NCBI GenBank assembly: GCA_017938405.1
Contig: JAGBBP010000049.1
Coordinates: forward strand, 1-64,000
DNA: 64,000 nt
Reading direction: 5' to 3'
From: Lachnospiraceae bacterium
GTDB taxonomy: Bacteria; Bacillota; Clostridia; Lachnospirales; Lachnospiraceae
The first letter of the stretch is position 1; each line of letters begins with the position of its first letter. A program made the translations under genes and the position numbers. Below, piece after piece: positions 60,331-64,000 of the stretch. The notes below the pieces were generated by a model. That model searched no databases and was not told the origin of the DNA. It saw only the letters and a program-made list of their open reading frames with translations.

Positions 60331-62583
60331 TTACACGTTCCATATATCCCTGTTATATTCTGCGATCGTACGGTCGGAAGAAAAGTACCCGGCCTTTGCA
60401 ATGTTGACAAGCATTTTCTTTGCCCATTCCAAACGATTTTCATAGTCTGTATAGGCCTGTTCCCTTGCGGCTACATAGCTGTCAAAATCCGGGAAGGTCA
60501 TAAACCAGTCCTTATTTACAAGCTCGTTAAAAAGACGCTCCAAACGTTTCTTATCTCCCAATGCTTCCAGCTCTTTGCCTCGAATAAAGTCTACCGCCCG
60601 CTTAACAGCCTTATTGCCGGAATAATATTCCTTCGCACAATAGTCGGCCCTCTTATAACGTTCTACCACCGTATGGCTTTCATCACCGAACACATAAATA
60701 TTCTCGTCACCTACCAGATGATGAATCTCTACATTTGCCCCGTCCTCGGTACCTAAGGTCACTGCGCCGTTTAACATAAACTTCATGTTACCGGTACCGC
60801 TGGCTTCCTTAGAGGCAAGAGAAATCTGCTCGGAAATATCGCAGGCCGGAATCAGCTTCTCCGCATAGGTCACGTTGTAGTTTTCCACCATAACCACCCT
60901 CAGGTACTTGCTTACAACCGCATCCTTCTCAATCAACTCCTGCAGGCAAAGAATCAAATGAATAATATCCTGGGCAATGGTATAGGCCGGTGCTGCCTTT
61001 GCGCCGAAAATCACTGTAATCGGTGTACCCGGTACCTTTCCCGCCTTAATCTCCAGATACTTATGAATGACATACAGTGCATTCAACTGCTGACGCTTGT
61101 ACTCATGAAGGCGCTTTACCTGAATATCGAAAATCGAATTTTCATTGAGGGTAATTCCTTGTTTTTCCAGAATGTACCGCTTTAACTGCTCTTTCTTGCT
61201 ATACTTTATCGCAAGCAGCTTTTCCAGTACATCCGTATCATTCTTAAACGTCAGTAACTTTTTCAGTTCTCTCGCATCCTTTTTCCAACCCGTTCCGATC
61301 AACTCCGTAATAAATCCGGCCAGCTCCGGGTTACAATGCATGAGCCAGCGCCGGAAGGTCACACCGTTGGTTTTATTGTTAAACTTCTCCGGATACAACT
61401 TATAAAAATGATTCAGTTCTACATTTTTTAAGATTTCCGTATGCAACCAAGCCACACCGTTTACACTGAAACCGCAATGAATGTCGATATGGGCCATGTG
61501 CACACGTTCCTCTTTGTCAATGATATAAACCGACGGATTATCAAATTTTCTCCGTACTTTATCATCAAGAATTTCTATCACCGGAACTAATTGCGGAACC
61601 ACCTTCTTTAACTGCGCTACCTTCCACTTTTCCAAAGCTTCGGCAAGTATCGTATGATTGGTATACGCGCAAGTCTTGCTTACAATCTCTATTGCTTCAT
61701 CCGTTTCAATCCCACGTTCCGTAAGCAATCGAATCAACTCCGGAATCACCATAGTCGGATGGGTGTCGTTAATCTGAATTACGGCATAATCATACAAATC
61801 ATGAAGATTACTGCCTCTTGCGGCACACTCCTCCAAAATCAACTGCGCACCGGCTGATACCATGAAATACTGTTGGTAAATCCTGAGAAGTCTTCCGTTC
61901 TCGTCACTGTCATCCGGGTAAAGGAATAAGGTAAGATTCTTTGCAATCTCCGTCTTATCGAAATCAATTCCGTCCTTCACTATACTTTCATCCACGCTCT
62001 CTATATCAAACAAATGCAGCTTATTGGTCACACTGTCATAGCCGGTCACGTTGATGTCGTACATCCGTGCTTTCACTTCCAGCCCCTTAAAATTCACCGG
62101 GTATACCGTATCCGTTCTGATTAACCAGCTGTTCTCACTGATCCACGCATCCGGCACGGTGGTCTGCGCATTGTTCCGAAACACCTGACGAAACAAACCG
62201 AAATGATAATTCAAACCGATACCATCCGCAGGAATCCCCAGGGTTGCCGCAGAATCCAGAAAGCAGGCCGCAAGTCTTCCGAGACCGCCGTTTCCTAAAG
62301 ACGGTTCGTTCTCTATTTCCTCTATTTCGCTGATTTCTTTTCCGGCCTCCGCAAGCTGCTCCTTTACCTCCTCGTAAAGCCCGAGATTGATCAGGTTATT
62401 GGATAACAGCTTTCCGATTAAAAACTCTGCGGAAATATAGTACAGTTTCTTCTTTCCTTCCGCCTTACCTTTTTGAGAAGCAAATGCATTCACTTCCTTT
62501 AACAGTGCAATGTAAATTTCCTCGTTGGTACACTCGGCTACCGCCCTGCCATATTCCTTATCTAAGATTTCTTTTAAATTCAT
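60331..62583 (-). CDS. glgP: Glycogen/starch phosphorylase (short clostridial type)
   Basis: Releases glucose 1-phosphate from alpha-1,4-glucans using phosphate and PLP. The 750-residue protein is shorter than E. coli GlgP, as in many clostridia. It has [13 protein letters not shown], the [21 protein letters not shown] segment, and the PLP-lysine region [27 protein letters not shown] (only the core [15 protein letters not shown] is needed). AAAGGAG precedes the ATG. It converges on one AraC gene and is divergent from another. Confidence 0.96.
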   Translation of the reverse strand: MNLKEILDKEYGRAVAECTNEEIYIALLKEVNAFASQKGKAEGKKKLYYISAEFLIGKLLSNNLINLGLYEEVKEQLAEAGKEISEIEEIENEPSLGNGGLGRLAACFLDSAATLGIPADGIGLNYHFGLFRQVFRNNAQTTVPDAWISENSWLIRTDTVYPVNFKGLEVKARMYDINVTGYDSVTNKLHLFDIESVDESIVKDGIDFDKTEIAKNLTLFLYPDDSDENGRLLRIYQQYFMVSAGAQLILEECAARGSNLHDLYDYAVIQINDTHPTMVIPELIRLLTERGIETDEAIEIVSKTCAYTNHTILAEALEKWKVAQLKKVVPQLVPVIEILDDKVRRKFDNPSVYIIDKEERVHMAHIDIHCGFSVNGVAWLHTEILKNVELNHFYKLYPEKFNNKTNGVTFRRWLMHCNPELAGFITELIGTGWKKDARELKKLLTFKNDTDVLEKLLAIKYSKKEQLKRYILEKQGITLNENSIFDIQVKRLHEYKRQQLNALYVIHKYLEIKAGKVPGTPITVIFGAKAAPAYTIAQDIIHLILCLQELIEKDAVVSKYLRVVMVENYNVTYAEKLIPACDISEQISLASKEASGTGNMKFMLNGAVTLGTEDGANVEIHHLVGDENIYVFGDESHTVVERYKRADYCAKEYYSGNKAVKRAVDFIRGKELEALGDKKRLERLFNELVNKDWFMTFPDFDSYVAAREQAYTDYENRLEWAKKMLVNIAKAGYFSSDRTIAEYNRDIWNV

Positions 62584-62631
62584 TGCAACAACTCCTTTTT
62601 CTTTTTTATATTACGCTATTGCATGTGTATT

Positions 62632-62660
62632 ACTATAATGTTATTATATCATCATACCAA
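62632..62660 (-). promoter_or_regulatory. Probable promoter of glgP
   Basis: Minus strand TTGGTA, 17-base spacer, TATAGT. A second TATAAT box lies between them but lacks a good -35 partner. Confidence 0.55.
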
Positions 62661-62729
62661 GTGTTTTTCTTGCATAAAACAGCCAATTATTTGCACAATA
62701 CTATCATTTTCGAATTTCAGGAGGGCAAA

Positions 62730-63608
62730 ATGAAGCTTACCAACTACGAACTGTATCATGAAAATAAAAGCCACACTTCGACCGAGTTTCCTTACAATAC
62801 CTACCTTTGCTCCATTCCTCTGGATTTCCGCTCGGTAAAGCTTCATTGGCACGAAGAGGCAGAAATTATCGTAATCAAAAAAGGCGAGGGTATCGTTTCC
62901 GTTGACCTTACTGAATATCATGTACAAACAGGAGATATTATATTCGTAATGTCGGGACAACTTCATTCCATTACACAGTTTGAAAGCAGCTCCATGGAAT
63001 ACGAAAACATCTTTTTCAAACCACGCCTGCTAAAAGCATCCGGTAACGACCTTTGTTGGGACCGTTTTCTCTCTCCGTTACTGACCGCAACATTTTCGGT
63101 TCCTGTCATATTCCGCGCCGATACTCCGCTCTATCCGACACTTGCCGGACAAATTCAGGCAATCGACACCCTTTGCGACAAAAAGCCCGCAGGATATCAG
63201 TTAGCAGTAAAGGGACATCTTTTCCTGATGTTTTATACACTCTCCTCCGAAGGAATTTCCTATGCTCTCCCTGACCGGAAGCGTCTGGATAAAATAAAGG
63301 CCGTCATTTCCTATGTGGAGGAGCATTATGCCCAAACAATTACCATAGAAGAAATGGCGGCCCTTTGCTATTTCAGCAAGTCCTATTTTATGAAATTTTT
63401 CAAGGAAAGTATGGGAATCAGCTTTGTCACCTACCTAAACGACTACCGCCTGGAAGCCGCCGCAAAGCTGCTGCTCGCCACCGACGATAACGTTCTTGAC
63501 ATTGCCAACGCCTGCGGCTTTGACAACCTTTCCTACTTCAACCGCAGCTTTAAGAAAAAATACGGTACTACACCGGGAAAATATCGCACACAAAGGATAC
63601 TCTGTTAA
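62730..63608 (+). CDS. AraC-family regulator with cupin domain
   Basis: A 292-residue regulator. Residues about 25-105 form a cupin sugar-sensing domain (KLHWHEEAEIIVIKKGEGIVSV; GQLHSI). Residues about 190-288 hold the double helix-turn-helix (ITIEEMAALCYFSKSYFMKFF; VLDIANACGFDNLSYFNRSF). AGGAGG lies 7 bases before the ATG; a much longer upstream frame overlaps glgP and is rejected. It is divergent from glgP and ends tail to tail with a histidine kinase gene, overlapping by 4 bases. The target genes are unknown. Confidence 0.9.
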   Translation: MKLTNYELYHENKSHTSTEFPYNTYLCSIPLDFRSVKLHWHEEAEIIVIKKGEGIVSVDLTEYHVQTGDIIFVMSGQLHSITQFESSSMEYENIFFKPRLLKASGNDLCWDRFLSPLLTATFSVPVIFRADTPLYPTLAGQIQAIDTLCDKKPAGYQLAVKGHLFLMFYTLSSEGISYALPDRKRLDKIKAVISYVEEHYAQTITIEEMAALCYFSKSYFMKFFKESMGISFVTYLNDYRLEAAAKLLLATDDNVLDIANACGFDNLSYFNRSFKKKYGTTPGKYRTQRILC

Positions 63609-64000
63609 AAAACTACTTTAATGCAGGTCCCTTTTCCCGGTTCACTTACAAGGGTCATTTTCCCATTATGATACTGAACCGCATGCTTTACGATCGAGAG
63701 TCCCAAACCGGTACCTCCCGTATCTTTCGAATGACTTTTATCCACTCGATAAAAACGCTCAAAAATGCGCGACTGATGCTCCGCGGCGATACCGATTCCG
63801 GTATCCTGCACGGAAACAAATGCATGACCCTCTTCCTGTCCGAGTTTGATTATTACTTTTCCGCCTTCCTTGTTATAACGAATGGCGTTATCACATAAAT
63901 TATAAATAATCTCGTAAACATAACGACGAACACCGCAAATTCTGCTGCCTTCCCCTTCCATCTCCAATTCGACATTTCTCTTTGCTGCGGCTACCGTCAA
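63605..64000 (-). CDS. Sensor histidine kinase, C-terminal part (cut by window edge)
   Basis: Only the last 131 residues are present. They form an HATPase domain: N-box YNLCDNAIRYNKEGG, G1 DTGIGIA, F-box FERFYRVDKSHS, and G2 GTGLGLSIVKHAV, like PhoR-type kinases. The stop codon shares bases with that of the convergent AraC gene. The sensor and dimerisation domains lie beyond position 64000. Confidence 0.9.
   Translation of the reverse strand: MTVAAAKRNVELEMEGEGSRICGVRRYVYEIIYNLCDNAIRYNKEGGKVIIKLGQEEGHAFVSVQDTGIGIAAEHQSRIFERFYRVDKSHSKDTGGTGLGLSIVKHAVQYHNGKMTLVSEPGKGTCIKVVF

Noticed and set aside
62484..62729. 82-codon upstream extension of the AraC gene, overlapping glgP
   Set aside because: AGGAGG and the cupin-domain start define the ATG at 62730.

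Overview
The window is a compact, low-to-mid GC, mostly minus-strand chromosomal segment of a Gram-positive anaerobe. I place it in the Clostridia, most likely Lachnospiraceae. The reasons are AGGAGG ribosome sites nearly everywhere, T-box leaders on aminoacyl-tRNA synthetase genes, a yicC-remA-rpoZ cluster, a clostridial-length glycogen phosphorylase, and many cytoplasmic glycoside hydrolases paired with AraC regulators and a GPH sugar symporter. The genus cannot be fixed from the sequence alone. I see no rRNA, tRNA, CRISPR array, prophage or intact insertion sequence.

Layout. 0-5.4 kb: glycolytic gap-pgk-tpiA and a housekeeping cluster yicC-remA-rpoZ-lepB, with no gmk between remA and rpoZ. 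5.5-7.1 kb: an ECF-like sigma factor, its membrane partner, and a 26-residue membrane peptide. 7.2-11.3 kb: pheST behind a Phe T-box. 11.4-16.9 kb: a CNNM/CBS membrane protein, rarA, an HTH-receiver fusion, a HAD phosphatase and a phospholipase C-like protein. 17-22 kb: a PurF paralogue without its nucleophile cysteine, a subtilisin-like protease and a threonine aldolase. 22-24.7 kb: GH27 alpha-galactosidase, AraC regulator, Nudix protein. 24.7-31.3 kb: thrS with T-box, a PocR/degenerate kinase-EAL operon, and an SPFH-ribbon-helix-helix operon. 31.4-38.3 kb: Nudix protein, tyrS with T-box, an HtrA lipoprotein with a collagen-like linker, and a hybrid histidine kinase. 38.5-49.3 kb: polysaccharide use (GH13, GH26, a 2-epimerase, GH10) and a five-gene run licD, UDP-sugar pyrophosphorylase, flavin reductase, sugar-sensor GGDEF, GH10. 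49.5-55 kb: a Cys/Gly-rich membrane protein with a sporulation-type promoter, an amino-acid ABC importer, a MerR-methyltransferase-DUF4298 fusion, a Nudix protein and a sugar acetyltransferase. 55-64 kb: a GH2 beta-galactosidase/GPH symporter operon, AraC regulators, glycogen phosphorylase and a truncated histidine kinase.

How it works together. Most of the catabolic genes look intracellular: no signal peptide is visible on GH27, GH13, GH26, GH10 or GH2. This suggests uptake of galacto-, manno- and xylo-oligosaccharides followed by cytoplasmic cleavage, under AraC control. Cyclic-di-GMP enzymes and a LacI-like sensor fused to GGDEF sit beside these genes.

The most unusual signal is non-coding. 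At least three intergenic regions (next to pheS, tyrS and the purF paralogue) hold 290-370 bp imperfect palindromes. Both arms of each palindrome contain a copy of that locus's own intrinsic terminator. The three palindromes do not resemble one another, so they look like local inverted duplications of terminators rather than copies of one mobile family.
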